DNA of 64,000 nt from Neoceratodus forsteri (lineage: Eukaryota > Chordata > Ceratodontiformes > Ceratodontidae): contig CM028129.1 in NCBI GenBank assembly GCA_016271365.2, positions 1,002,863,501 through 1,002,927,500 on the forward strand, written 5' to 3'. Positions within the stretch are counted from its first letter, which is position 1, and every line of letters starts with the position of its first letter. Under the pieces are notes generated by a model, which did not search any database, was not told the DNA's origin, and saw only the letters and a program-made list of their open reading frames with translations. A program made the translations under genes and the position numbers. Positions 46,121 to 57,166 of the stretch are shown one piece after another.

Positions 46121-46994
46121 TGTAGCCCCCCCTCCTTGATGTCTGGGGATATGATGGAATGTCCATGGGGAGGGGATGGGTGACCACAGCTGTAGACACT
46201 AACCCAAAATGGCTGCATTTACCTGGTTCACTGATCTTCTCTGGGGTGCCCTAGCATCACAGGGTGCTGTAGCTTAAGGGGAGAAAAGGATTAATCCCAA
46301 TTCAATTGAATAAATAAGTCCATTGTCCACACAATGATGCAGAAGTTCATAGCATAATTTAATTTGGTGGGGGCAAATCACAAATCCACTCCATGAAGCA
46401 TGGGGGTAAACAAAGGCAGCAATTAATTCCAAGGCAAAATAGTACCTTAACGCAGTGGTACACTCGTGATCGTGAAGATCTCCCATTAGCTTTTCCTCTT
46501 GGAGCTGAATCAGACTTGCAGATTCCTGGTGGCAGCAACGTACTTGGAGGCTGAATCAAGCCTTAGACACTTTTTTGTAGCTCAGATTCTCTTTTTCTTT
46601 ACTCCTGCTCGAAACTTTAATGAGAACTGGAATAAGTCCCATATATGACAGTCTACCAGAGTGAACTACGGACAACATGATGGGCACACCGGACACATGG
46701 CAGGGACAATCACACATGGAGCCACTTGCAGAGACTTACGCCTGGGCTCCCAGTGCTATCTGCCCATTCACACCAGCTCCTTGCTTGGCTCTCTCTGCTG
46801 CCATCTTACAATCACTGGGGAGGGATGGGACAGGCTCTCATCACTGCCCCGCCGCCTCTTCTCTCTCTGCAGCATGGATGAGCATTATACCAGTAATCTT
46901 CTTCAATCCGGACATTCTCCCTTCATGAAACATGCTCACTCATACTTGTTACCCAATGCTGCCATTCTGTCAGTAGATTTAGGCCGGGGTGACA
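46121..46994 (-). mobile_element. LTR-like repeat, family 3
   Basis: On the minus strand it runs from TGTCACCCCGGCC to GGGGGGGCTACA, terminal sequences similar in style to the other two LTR families. An inverted partial copy is at 54120-54480 (shared blocks: TGCTGCAGAGAGAGAAGAGG, GGGACTT-TTCCAGTTCTCAT, GGGAGATCTTCAC, TTGGAATTAATTGCTGCCTT). The flanking 4 bases do not match, and AATAAA on that strand is not clear, so LTR identity is tentative. Confidence 0.5.
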
Positions 46995-46997
46995 AAC
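46883..46997 (+). repeat. Direct repeat, copy 1 (~115 bp)
   Basis: Nearly identical to 47296-47411; it runs from CATTATACCAGTAATCTTC to GGCCGGGGTGACAAACGC. It is the outer end of the LTR-like repeat. Confidence 0.9.
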
Positions 46998-47295
46998 GCC
47001 ATCAAGTTCAAGTTCAGTAGGGCCAGTTTAGATTTTGCCAGACCTTGCTCAAAATTGGAGTGTCTCACCAGATTTGCAGGATTGCACATTGTACAAACAA
47101 ATGCTCATTCACTGATGGCTCAGAGGGCTGCCTGCTATGGAGGAGAGAGGAGGTCTGTGCTGATGACCCACTTGGGTTTGTAATGGGGGGGAGTAGGGTG
47201 GTGGAAAATTGTCTGCAGGGGTGGGAAGACAGGGGGTGCAATAGACCACCAGGGAATAACATTTTAATTCACAGATTGGGGATAGGGATGGGGGT

Positions 47296-47411
47296 CATTA
47301 CACCAGTAATCTTCTTCAATCCGGACATTCTCCCTTCATGAAACATGCTCACTCATACTTGTTACCCAATGCTGCCATTCTGTCAGTAGATTTAGGCCGG
47401 GGTGACAAGCG
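47296..47411 (+). repeat. Direct repeat, copy 2 (~115 bp)
   Basis: Matches 46883-46997 with only about three differences seen by eye, offset 413 bp. The similarity stops sharply at both ends. Confidence 0.9.
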
Positions 47412-48077
47412 CTCCATCCTGGCCCTGAGTCGTGGTCCTTACCCTGGACCTGACTTCCGACCACCTCCCCTTTATGCCAAAACCATCCTATTTACACCTC
47501 CCACTGTAACCATGCTGCCATCCTGTGGGTGGTCTCCAGATGGCACAGGAGTTAACCCTTTCAACACTTGTAACCCCCAAGGGGGCTTACACTCTCCCCC
47601 TACACAAACACTCACTTCTCCTGGTGAACACTCACCCCAGTTACACAGAATGGACTCCCAGGAGGAGATATGCACACTCTGCCTCCCCAGGGGCCACCAG
47701 GCACTCCTGGCATCACTGCCGGAATGGTGGAAACCCCAAAGCCCAACACTGCACTGCCCATATTAACTAATGCTAGAGGAAACCTTAATTAAATAGGGAA
47801 CATGGCAGCCCACCCACCATGTCCTTAGAAGGATTGCCTAAAACACAGTGGCATCAGCCCAGCTCCAGCTCTGTCACTACTTAAACCCCACACATCTACA
47901 TCTATGCTGCTGCCACCAGTTGAGCTGATTGATGTTTACGCCTACCTCACATGGCTCACCAAAAATTAATAAGGCACAATGAACACATCCTGCAGCTCCA
48001 ATGAGGCACAGGTAATTTTTTCAAAGAATACAGATATTTAAAACAAGCCAGCTGCTGCAGGATTGATGGATACTCAT

Positions 48078-48101
48078 TCACACACACACACACACACACA
48101 C
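48078..48101 (+). repeat. (CA)n microsatellite
   Basis: About 12 uninterrupted CA units followed by CGCATGCATTCATACACACA. Confidence 0.95.
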
Positions 48102-48279
48102 GCATGCATTCATACACACACTCTTTAAGGTTTTTATTTAATTGCTAACAGGACTGTGGTGATCAGTGTGTGATGGCAAAAGTCTGTGATCTTTCTCTTC
48201 TTTTTTTCCCCAGAAGCATAGTCACTTCTCTGCTGGTCAACTAGTTCATAACACCCTCTTAAGTCCAACTGTGAAGACA

Positions 48280-50150
48280 TGTAACCCTGAAGCAATTATA
48301 CCAAGGGCCACTACCCCTGCCTGCTTACCTATCTGCAGGTTGAGGGGCCTGGGTTCAATTCTATCAGTCACTGGGGATTCTTGCCCAATAGTAAAATTAC
48401 AATTATGGTGCCTTCACCCAGAGAATTCTTTAAGTGGGTTGCATATTAGACCAGCACAACCCTCTTGGAAGTTGTACCTACCCACAGCTCCACCTAGTGG
48501 CCCCACACTTGCAGTCTCCTGAAACACCTTGCTTTGCATTCAACTGACAATTAATGAAGAATGCTAATACTATTCTGATAGTGACCACACTTACCATCAG
48601 GGTCTGGAACTCTTGCATGTACCCTGTACCCCTGTAAAAGAACAGTTTCAACAATAACACGGCACTTATCATTGTACCTCTTGAATGACTCAGTAACTGG
48701 ACACTGAGTAATAATATGCTCATGGGCCAGAATAACATTCAAACAAATAACTGATTTATTAGGGGATTGGAACGTGGGGTATGGGATGAGAATTAAAGTT
48801 GGATTAATCAGTGCATTGGTTTTGACAATGTTTTTATCTTTATCAAGCATATAAACACAATACATTTACCCCTCTGAACTGTCCAGTTAACCTCACTGGG
48901 TGCCCAGGATATGCTATGTTGCAGGCCTGAAGCGTTGCCATGGGTTGGCTGGCGTCGCAGCTGGATGGGGCCCTTAAATAAAGAAATGATTAAAGCTTTA
49001 TTTTGTACTTAGCTGTCGCAACATAAACCACACTTTATTCCCAAGAAAATTGTAATCCCCAGGCCCGATGGCCTGCAAAAACAGTCTTAACCACCATGCA
49101 GACTCGGAAGGCAAATCAGTTGGCAAAACACTTGTAATAGGTGTTGCTGGGTAAAACCCTGTTGTATTCACTGAACCTTGGACCATGGGATCTGTGTTGA
49201 TTTCCAGGATGACTCCCCTTGAGGCAGGATGTGGTTGCAGGCTGCAGGACTTTGTCCTTTCTGGTTAGGACCAAGATTCAGGGACCAGGGCTATCACAAC
49301 TCACCCCCATGTCAGGGCAAAAGCCCCAAGGATGGCTGCAACCTGCAATGATCTTCTCTGCAGGAGCTGATTCCCTGCTCTGGTCTTCTGGCAGTTTTGG
49401 ATAAATGAGCAGCAACAGTCTGTCAAGCAAGTTATTCGGCATCACTGACTTGTCTTCTGTACAGTTCTGGCATAGGCCGCCCAGGTTACCCGCTTGCAAG
49501 TTGCAGTCCTTGGGATGTAAGCTGGCAAATAGAAATTCTCTTCTCCCTTTTGCAGTAGACAGTTTGGAGACAATTCCGGTGACCACAGGGTTCAGATTTA
49601 GGCATAGTCTCTGAGACAAAAAGCAGTTTTTCACTGGAAGGCAGATTTGGGCTCTCACAAGCACATCTGACCCCACTTCAGTCTGGAATCTCAGCTCGAG
49701 GAAAATTTCTTCTTTTTCTCCTTTTCTTGGAGAATTGCAGCTTGTTCTGCAAACTTGGCAGTCCCACTCTTAAGTAAGCTCTCAGACCAAGGAGAGACAA
49801 AGTAGGTCTCTCCCCACACTTCCCGAGTTCCAGTCAAAGTGCCCCTGGAAGCTCCAGCCCGATTCTCTGCCGATTGTAGACTGACTCAGAACTGAACTAG
49901 GACTGACCCAATTCAGTCTGTCCCTCCTTAAATAAAGAACAACATCCCTGCAATTTGATTGGCTGCCCAAGCTGTTAATAACAGTTTCAGTCCTTTAACT
50001 GGCTGGCATTTGGGTGCCTAAATTGGTTCCTCCTTCCCCCCTAGAGTCTCTGGTACTGTCCCAAAAGTCTCTCTGTTAAATCCAGGCTGATGATTGGTTA
50101 ATGGCTGCAAAGATGGCTGCTAAGTAAACAGTTTTTATACAGTCCTTACA
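48280..50150 (-). mobile_element. LTR, diverged member of family 1
   Basis: It begins TGTAACCCTGAAGC and, 20-60 bases in, shares CAAGGGC-ACTACCCCTGCCTG and AGGTTGAGGGGCCTGGGTTC with the LTR at 20954-22870, plus GTTG-GCAGCTGG-TGGGGCCCT further on. AATAAA on the minus strand is at 49002-48997. The other end is taken at CCTTACA, 50150, where similarity is weak, and no target duplication is visible. No polyprotein frame is attached in a way I can support. Confidence 0.6.
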
Positions 50151-50348
50151 GTGTCCCCACATAGAGAGTTCTGGTGCAGCCAGAGTAAATGTTATTTATT
50201 TACACAAACCCCAAGATTGATAGCCCCAACAGTGCCCTAATAATTGCTTGCATTATTTCACATTTAGATTCACTACTTTCCCTGTCACTGCTGCCACAGT
50301 ACAGACCCCCTAGTCGGCAGGCAGCTCCTCATTAATATGTATGAGGGC

Positions 50349-50566
50349 TTATTTTTTATTTTATTTTATTTTTTTGGTAACTGGGTAAGGCCAATCAGGC
50401 ACAAGTGCCTGTTTTCAGGGGTGACCCAGGAGCACTGGGGTGGTTAAGTGACTTGCTCAGGGTCACACAGTATGCAGGTGGAGGTTGTGGAATCAAACCC
50501 AGGTCTCCTGGATGTACCAAGCTCATTCACAGCTCATTACTCTAACCTCTAGGCTATACTGCCAGC
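50349..50566 (-). mobile_element. CORE-type (MIR-like) tRNA-derived SINE, copy 2
   Basis: This is the better copy. On the minus strand: head CTGGCAGTATAGCCTAGAGG with box A-like TAGCCTAGAGGTTAGA, box B-like GGGTTTGATTCC, the core TGACCCTGAGCAAGTCACTT, then AACCACCCCAGTGCTCCTGG, GTCACCCCTGAAAACAGGCA and tail GCCTTACCCAGTTACCAAAA ending in AAAATAAAAT. It shares head, core and tail with 28579-28793, so they are one family. The core is nearly that of mammalian MIR. Confidence 0.8.
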
Positions 50567-51183
50567 CCATTAATATTATTCATGAGCCCTCAAAATATGC
50601 CCCGATTCAAACTTTTTGTTTATTACATACTGAGGCTTCTTATTCACCTCATTTTAGTCACCGGTGCCCATTTAGCTCAGCAGGGGCACCGGGACCAAGA
50701 AATACCCTTTGGTTAGACCACAGATGGGGCAGTCGGCAGATGAAAGTGCTCCAATGGGCATGTGCGATCGCCGCTAGCACCAAATTGTGCTAAAGAATGC
50801 AGTGGCGGATCATGATCTAGAATTAAGCTCAAAATGGGCTGAAATTCATTGTTGCTGTTTGGAGTTAAAGGGAGTACCAGAGGACTTAGGCTGTGCTGAG
50901 GAAGTGCCGGGGGGAAATGGGAACACCAGCAGCAAACAGGAGATACGGGACATGTTAAAGGTAAGCCCCCAAATGGGAGGGGGGGTGTTACAGACACAAC
51001 TCTATAAACTAGTAAAAGGCAACAAGAACTTTACAACAATAACATAGAACAAAAGGATTGGTCTTACGAGACGTTTTCGGTAGGCTAGCAGTCCTCGTTT
51101 AATATTCATACGGGGGGAGTGGGGCTTTCATAATTGAACAGCAACAGTCCTGCAGCAATGGTGGGTCTCATCGGGCGCTGGTC
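50567..51183. other. No gene recognised
   Basis: About 0.6 kb without domains or repeats that I can support. A plus-strand frame 50787-51047 is open but featureless. Confidence 0.35.
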
Positions 51184-51495
51184 CTATGACTTGCAGCCTC
51201 CATGAGCATAATGAAACTTGGGGTACGGCTTGGTCACCTCTTCTCCAAAGGAATCCTGGCTGATCACACAGTATTTTGTGCGCTTCCCTTCAATGTTCTG
51301 GGTGATGGCAAAACATTTTGAACAAGGTAACTCTGATGTAGTTGTGCATATAACACATAGCATGTACATGGCATTGGGCATCTTGAAGCTGTACTGCAGT
51401 ACTAGAGAGGTAGTCTGCCACTTGATGTACACTTTATTCAGCATGGCATGGAAAACCCAGTTGGCAAGGTGTTCCTCAATTATGTCTGTAAGCAC
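51184..51495 (-). CDS. Unidentified 103-codon open frame with coding-like codon use
   Basis: I do not recognise the family. The minus-strand frame is open from before 51495 (it reads SSHRVLTDIIEEH across the ATG used here) to TAG at 51184. Unlike nearby chance frames it has vertebrate-like codon choice (ATC, AAG, CTG, GCC, CAG frequent) and a balanced composition: an amphipathic start (EEHLANWVFHAMLNKVYIKW), then MYMLCVICTTTSELPCSKCF with four Cys (CxxC and CxxC-like spacing), KRTKYCVISQD and PYPKFHYAHGGC. There is no clear signal peptide. The opposite strand is also open for most of this stretch. It could be a processed pseudogene, one exon, or part of an unrecognised retroelement. Confidence 0.4.
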   Translation of the reverse strand: MLTDIIEEHLANWVFHAMLNKVYIKWQTTSLVLQYSFKMPNAMYMLCVICTTTSELPCSKCFAITQNIEGKRTKYCVISQDSFGEEVTKPYPKFHYAHGGCKS

Positions 51496-51618
51496 CCTGT
51501 GGGAGCTTACTACTTACATTTTCTGTAGCTAAGTGTAGTTAGGCAGGAAAAGCTGTGGTGCCAGTAGGTCTGGGATGTGGGCCTGCCTGCTGACTGCAGG
51601 GGGGCCCATCCCAGAGGG

Positions 51619-51630
51619 GTATAAATAGGT
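51619..51630 (+). promoter_or_regulatory. TATA-box-like sequence
   Basis: GGGTATAAATAGG is a strong TATA match. The same GGGTATAAATAG string opens the satellite units at 16850 and 18131, and the GA run begins ~45 bases downstream. No gene is identified downstream, so promoter use is speculative. Confidence 0.35.
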
Positions 51631-51662
51631 GTAGTTTGGTGCCAAAAGAGAGAGAGAATGGG

Positions 51663-51699
51663 GAGAGAAGAAGAGAGCGAGAGAGAGAGAGAGAGAGAG
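51663..51699 (+). repeat. (GA)n microsatellite
   Basis: A GA-rich run, imperfect at the start (GAGAGAAGAAGAGAGCG) and pure for its second half. Confidence 0.95.
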
Positions 51700-53040
51700 T
51701 TGGGGGTCGGCCTGTTAGTTTGGCCATGAGGGCCGCAGCGGGGCCAGGGTGGATCGTCCACCACCTAGGTCCTCCTCCCTCAAAGACCGGTAATGTGTAG
51801 TGGTTCAGGGCTGAGACAGCTGTGTGGGGCAAGTAAGGGGTCCCTTTGGTTGCATTTTGTGGGAGCTGGAGCCCAGGTTAAGGAAAACAATAGAGCCTAC
51901 CAAGTGTACTCCGGCACCTTGGTTGGGGTAGGCACCAGGGGAGGTCCCGGACAATAAAACTCTTGCCCGTGGGTGAATGCATTCTTGAGAGCAAGAGGGA
52001 GACCTGCGGCAGGGACCATTACAGCATGAGGGGTCTGGGGCATGGTCCAGAAGTGGTAGCCTGGATCGTTGGTGGGATAGTGGTGGCAGCCTATCACCTT
52101 TCCCAGAATGAGCACCATTGCAGAGTTTGGAGCTCTCAAGGGTAGTGCAGCCTGTGAAGGCATGAGGAGTTCAACATGGGGAGTGGCTGTTTGGGACCCC
52201 AGGCAGGGTGACAGGCTGTCTGGGTGCTCCATGTGGCACTTCAGCTAGGCCCCTGGGTGAAGACTATCCTGGACTGAAATTGTCGCATGAGCAGAAAGTG
52301 CCTCGGGCCTTCAGGATTGCCAGGGATAGATAAAACTCCCTGGGATGCTCGAAGCAGGCATGTGGCATCAGTGATTGGGTGGCAGGAGGGTTTTTGGTGA
52401 GACTGTTCATGCTGGAAGTAACACCACCGTTGAGATGAAAATGCTCCCTGTTTTTATGAAAGCAAACTAGAAATGGGACTGGGGCAGTAGAAACTCTCAT
52501 GCTGTCCCAATTTACTGCCTCTGATTAAGTATTTAAGTGACCAAGGGAAAGAAGTCTGAGTAAATATGCTGGAGGATGGAAAGTTTGTAGCGTGCAAGGA
52601 GTATGTAAAGAATTGCTGTGAAGTTGAAGTATAAATCTTGTCGCGACCCTTTAGCTGCAGTGGCTGCTTACTGAATGCTGCTGCCAGGAATTGTAGTCTT
52701 TTCGGCTCAAAGGAATTGCTGCATGAAAGAAAGTCAATCTGTTGGAAAAAGAGATTGCTGCAGACTTACGTCAGGTTCTGTGCCTGCGAAATTGTCCCCA
52801 CTGTTGTTATGTACCCCACGCTCCATGGCGTGGATTATTAATTTAATCAGTTGCATTAAATTAGTTCTTTGCACTTTTGATTCCAGTGTGAACATTGGAT
52901 TTAATTAATAAGGACTGTTTCATGCTGTTGCCTGTTAATGAAAATTGCCCCCTGCAACTGTCTTCACTGAAGTGAAGTGCCTGCTCCCCCTGCATGCAAA
53001 GCCATCTTACAACATCTGATGAACCAGATAATGAGCATAT
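51700..53040. other. No gene recognised
   Basis: About 1.3 kb. Open frames of 60-111 codons occur on both strands without domains. A T/A-rich part near 52830-52910 is unassigned. Confidence 0.35.
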
Positions 53041-53974
53041 TTATTTTCTGGATTGTGTTTTCGGGCTGTACAGCCACCCTGTCCCACATCTGTACCATCT
53101 CCATACCCCTAGACACCGGAAGGGGGGCTTACATGTCCCAAATACGCTCAAGGAGTTAGGGATAGCAATGTCCAGGATATTCCTTATGGATTTGATGCCT
53201 AATGAATCTCTCAGCCTGGGATCACTCTGGGATGGTAGGGACACTGGTCCGGGGAGCCTGTCCATCTGGTAGCCACACTCCAGATTGGTAGGTGAGAACC
53301 TTGGGGTCAGTGGGTCTAAGCTGGTCTAATTTCTCCCTTCGCTGACGGCATACCTCTGGCAAAGTGGGAGCCTTATCAGGGAACCAGAACATAGGTGACG
53401 CGTATGGCGTAGGTACGTCTCTCTCTAAAATTTGGTTGTTTAATGTCAGCTTGTTGCATAGGTTGGCCATAACAGCTCCCAGATCCTTTTCTTCCTCCCA
53501 TGGATCCAACTCCGGGCTGCTCACTCCTTTCTTCATCACCTCCTCTATCTTGACATTGGGCCGCTCCGTTAATTTAGAGGTGGACTTTCTAGATTGCTCT
53601 TTAGGTACAATACCAAGATGCACAGGCAGCAGCTTTTGCGTTGACTGGTCCCCATGGTCATGACCTCTCCCTCTGCCAGCAGGAGGTTCAGAACTCGGGA
53701 CTGGAGAAGGTCTGGGCAGATGGCTAGCACCCATCTCCAGCGGGACTACAGGATTGGGCTTCGGCTACACTTCTTCCCAGACATCAGTGCTAGCGGTGTC
53801 AGAACTGTGCAGCGTTAACAGTCCAGGCCAACCCCAGGAAGGCATATAGGGCAGCTAAGTTTCAGGACCCTTAGCAACTCCACAGGAGCACATTGGGCAT
53901 AACAGCAGTTCCATAACTCCTGGGCCTTTATAGCTGCAGATGACACACTGATCTTTGGTGGTCAGCTTCTCCAT
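53041..53974 (-). pseudogene. Unidentified cysteine-motif protein, broken
   Basis: I do not recognise this. From ATG at 53974 the minus strand reads MEKLTTKDQCVICSYKGPGV, then MELLLCPMCSCGVAKGPET: two CxxC pairs as in small zinc-binding domains. The same frame continues through TAG (near 53857), DTASTDVWEEV, a second TAG (near 53767), and then the open 170-codon stretch 53734-53222 with PSPVPSSEPPAGRGRG, a Lys/Glu-rich middle (IEEVMKKGVSSPELDPWEEE) and LPEVCRQRREKLDQLRPTD. Another frame (53265-53041) follows. The two stops in otherwise consistent sequence suggest a recently dead gene or retroelement ORF. The zinc-binding start followed by a proline-rich and acidic region would fit a gag-like or LINE ORF1 protein, but nothing proves it. 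Confidence 0.4.
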
Positions 53975-54119
53975 TGTTTCCCAGAGCCATCAGAGCATGC
54001 AAGTGAGAACATTCACTTCCAAGGATGATAGTGTTGGCACTTGTGCCAGTTTTCCAATATGAATAAAACAGTTTTTCCCTGTCTCTCACGCTGTTCTCCT
54101 TCAGCCCTCAGCTGCGCAG

Positions 54120-54480
54120 TAGGATGCTCATTCATGCTGCAGAGAGAGAAGAGGTGGTGGGGCAGTGGTGAGAGTCTGTGCTGTCATGCCCCAGTAAGGG
54201 GGTTTACTCTGACAGTCTGTCATGTATGGGACTTGTTCCAGTTCTCATTAACGTTCCAAGCAGGAGTGAAGAAAAGGAGAATTTGAGCTGCCAAAAAAGT
54301 GTTGAAGGCCTGATTTGGCCTCTGAGTGTGTTGCTGCCACCAGGATTCTGGAAGCCTGATTTAGCTGTGAGAGGAAAAGCTAGTGGGAGATCTTCACAAT
54401 CACGAGTGTACAACTGTGTTAATGTACTTGTGTACCTTGGAATTAATTGCTGCCTTTGTTCATCCCTGCTTTGCAAGATT
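54120..54480 (+). repeat. Inverted partial copy of LTR-like family 3
   Basis: Complementary to the 46430-46890 region with about 150 bases missing near its start. Shared blocks are listed under 46121-46994. It is diverged, with many small differences, so it is an old dispersed repeat and not a recent inversion. Confidence 0.75.
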
Positions 54481-56911
54481 CTATTTACAGGATTGCTAGC
54501 TGCCATTACTAAGTGCCCTTCCAGTTGTCAGAAAATACTGACTCTTGATTTTTACTGCAGTAGTGCTCTGAGCTCCTCCTTGATTATTTTTCAGGAGTGG
54601 CAACTGAGCATAACCAAGCTCACTAGTTAATACTAATAGCTGCTACTGTAACTAGAAGGAAACAAGGGCCTTGTTAGTCAACCGGTGCCCACGTTTCATT
54701 ACCAACTGACCAATATAATGTTAAAAACAGATCGTAAAGTCGTCGCCCATTGATTATAATGGCACGCACCCCCCCACTCTCCCTAGCATCTCTTCATAAC
54801 ATTAGTGAGCGTGAGGGCAGAGCAACCGGGAAGTCCTTGGGACCTGGTTTAATTAATTTTACGAGTGCTGTAATTTTTTATCAGTGGCATGATTTGGGGA
54901 AATCGTCACAATTTTAAGAATGCTGTGGTGGTAAGGCACCTATTTATTAAGTGCAGGGGTAGTACAATAAAGCTTGGTAGATCTCTTTAAGCTTGGATGC
55001 GTGTCCACACCCAAACTGGATATAGTCACTGCTGTGCAACAGGGGATGGGGAAGATGAATCTGAAGTCCCTTTTATCATCATAATACTGTTACAGTACTA
55101 TGTTACTTAAGTGATAAAATGAACATACCATCACTAAAAGAGGCAATAATCTGATTACTGAGAGAATGAAGTACAGGCCAAAGGCCAAGTAGTTTATACC
55201 AATGGGACAAATTACTGTTGAGGATCAGGATAACACTTATTATAATCACTATTAGGCTTTAGGTGAAAAAGAAAAGAAGACTAACCTATCCTGTCAGTCA
55301 TAGGAAACAGAATTGATCTAAATGCTTTGAGGAATTGAAAAGTCGTATCCTCTACCTGGCCTACACTTGTTGATGTTTGTGCAGACCAATCTGCATACAA
55401 AGTAAGATGATGATGTCACCACTATCATTTTATGTTACTAAAATGACAGTGGTGATGTCAGAACTATAATGTTTTTACTGAGAATAAAATGGCAGCTGTA
55501 TGTTTGCTGCGTAATAAACTATGTAAAATCCCTGCTCCTGTTCTTTAGGGGAGAAATGTGGTTACTGAACTACTTGGAGTCAGGATACGCTTGTAGTGGT
55601 ACAGTAGAACTGGCAGTTAGAGTGTTACAGTGCCAGACTTCAAGGGCCAAAAGATAGGGAAGAAAACTGCAGAGGATACATGCAGGCAAGGAGTCGCCGG
55701 AAGATACTGGAAGTCCCGATCAAGGAGGTGCTCACTAATGGTCTTTGGGGCTGCATTAGGGTTGGAAAGAATGTCCCTGGTCTTCAGACATCTCCTAGAG
55801 GCTAGTGTAGGCCCAAAAAATACCACTAAGGCCCAAGATAAGAGAGCGAGAGACTGACTGGCATAAAATGGTTTGAGGGCCCCATAGTCTCATAGGCTGT
55901 AGGGCTGGGCCCTAGTGGAAGTCACCCATCATGAGAAGACAGAGCTTGGAGCTTGAAAACACCAAGGTGGATGACTCCAAGTAGGAGCGTAGTTTGTTAT
56001 TTTTACAGGGGGGAGCAAAGTAACAAAAAAATCCTGATTTTCGCGTATCACGACAGTGAAGAGGGCAGGTGGCTTGCGTAATGCAAACAAATCAACCAAC
56101 ATCAAATAATGCCCAAAAAACATTTAAGACTACAGCTGAATAACTCCTGGGAGGGACCAGCCCAGGCCAAGTCAGAGCACTTCCCCAACCACCAGTTTTA
56201 CGGCAGCCTGCTCTTGGCCCAACTCCTCATGAAACCAGAATCGAAAAACTGACCAAGATCTGTTTTGTATTCAGTTCTTCGTTCTTCCACCTTGGGAGTG
56301 AGGACTTACTTGTAAAGTTGAAAATATGTAAGGAACTTAACTTCCTTCTCAAGAGGACAGGACCCCCCCCCCCTCAGCTTCAGTCCAAATCAGTCTTGAC
56401 CTAATTTTTCCCCCACCTGAACCTCCAGGTGGATAGCTCACTAGTCTCTCACCCCCCTTTGCTGCTTACATAACCCTTCCAAGTCCAGCCCTTATAGTGG
56501 ATCCTGAACTTCTTGAAATGTCTGCTTGAGCTAGCCCTCCCACCCTTGAGGAGTGCAAAAGCATGTTTCGGAAGTGCAGCAAATGGCTGTGCCACCTCAG
56601 TATACCTAAAAACATGGATGGTATGGGAAACATCCCAGCATGTGCATCCTCACAGCATGAGCCCTTATTTATAAAGATTACATAAAAAAATGCGATTATA
56701 CAATGACAAGAATGAATGCTGGCCTCTGATTGGTCAGTCTTGGGCTAGACCCATGATGTTATCCCAGTACATCCGATTCATCACAGGTCTAGTCTTAGCC
56801 TCTCCGTGAACCTCTTGATGATTGTTAGTATTAGTGTGGTTTTTTGTATCTTCTCTGAAAAATATTTTTCTACACCAAATAAAACATCTTTAAAATTATT
56901 TTTTTTAATTC
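54481..56911. other. No gene recognised; one foldback
   Basis: About 2.4 kb without supported genes. The only clear structure is the hairpin at 55412-55459: GATGTCACCACTATCATTTT against its complement, 21-bp arms with two mismatches and a 6-base loop. Confidence 0.4.
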
Positions 56912-57110
56912 TGTATAACAACACGCCATTGTATAATAGCAATAATGCCCTCCAGGGTGTGTGTCATGGTAGGATAACTTCATGCCTTATGTATTGGATG
57001 CACTCATGCCCAACCACCTGAGGCGTGATGTTATCCCAGCATGACACACGCCCTGTCGGGCATTATTGCTTACTTGCATCCAGTGTTAACACTTTTCTTT
57101 GTTATAACCA
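56912..57110. mobile_element. Foldback element (MITE-like), ~200 bp
   Basis: Two inner arms of about 49 bp, 56938-56986 (AGCAATAATGCCCTCCAGGG, then TGTGTGTCATGGTAGGATAA) and 57022-57070, are complementary with few mismatches. Weaker outer similarity extends to TATAACAA-type ends near 56914 and 57107. There is no coding capacity. A clean target duplication is not visible, so the superfamily is unknown. Confidence 0.7.
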
Positions 57111-57126
57111 AGTTAATTCATTAGTC

Positions 57127-57166
57127 TCCCATCCCATCCCATCCCATCCCATCCCATCCCATCCCA
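57127..57166 (+). repeat. (TCCCA)8 pentanucleotide microsatellite
   Basis: Eight uninterrupted TCCCA units, bounded by TTAGTC and TATTATTC. Confidence 0.95.

Larger units (their letters stand above)
46998..48279. other. No gene recognised; holds the second 115-bp repeat and a CA run
   Basis: Apart from the listed repeats, no domain or gene structure is visible. A plus-strand frame at 47338-47766 is open for 142 codons but begins inside the duplicated repeat and is proline-rich without a domain. Confidence 0.35.

Noticed and set aside
46883..47411. CRISPR-like or terminal repeats of one element
   Set aside because: Only two copies, 115 bp each, in a vertebrate context; neither repeat-spacer structure nor full LTR pair.
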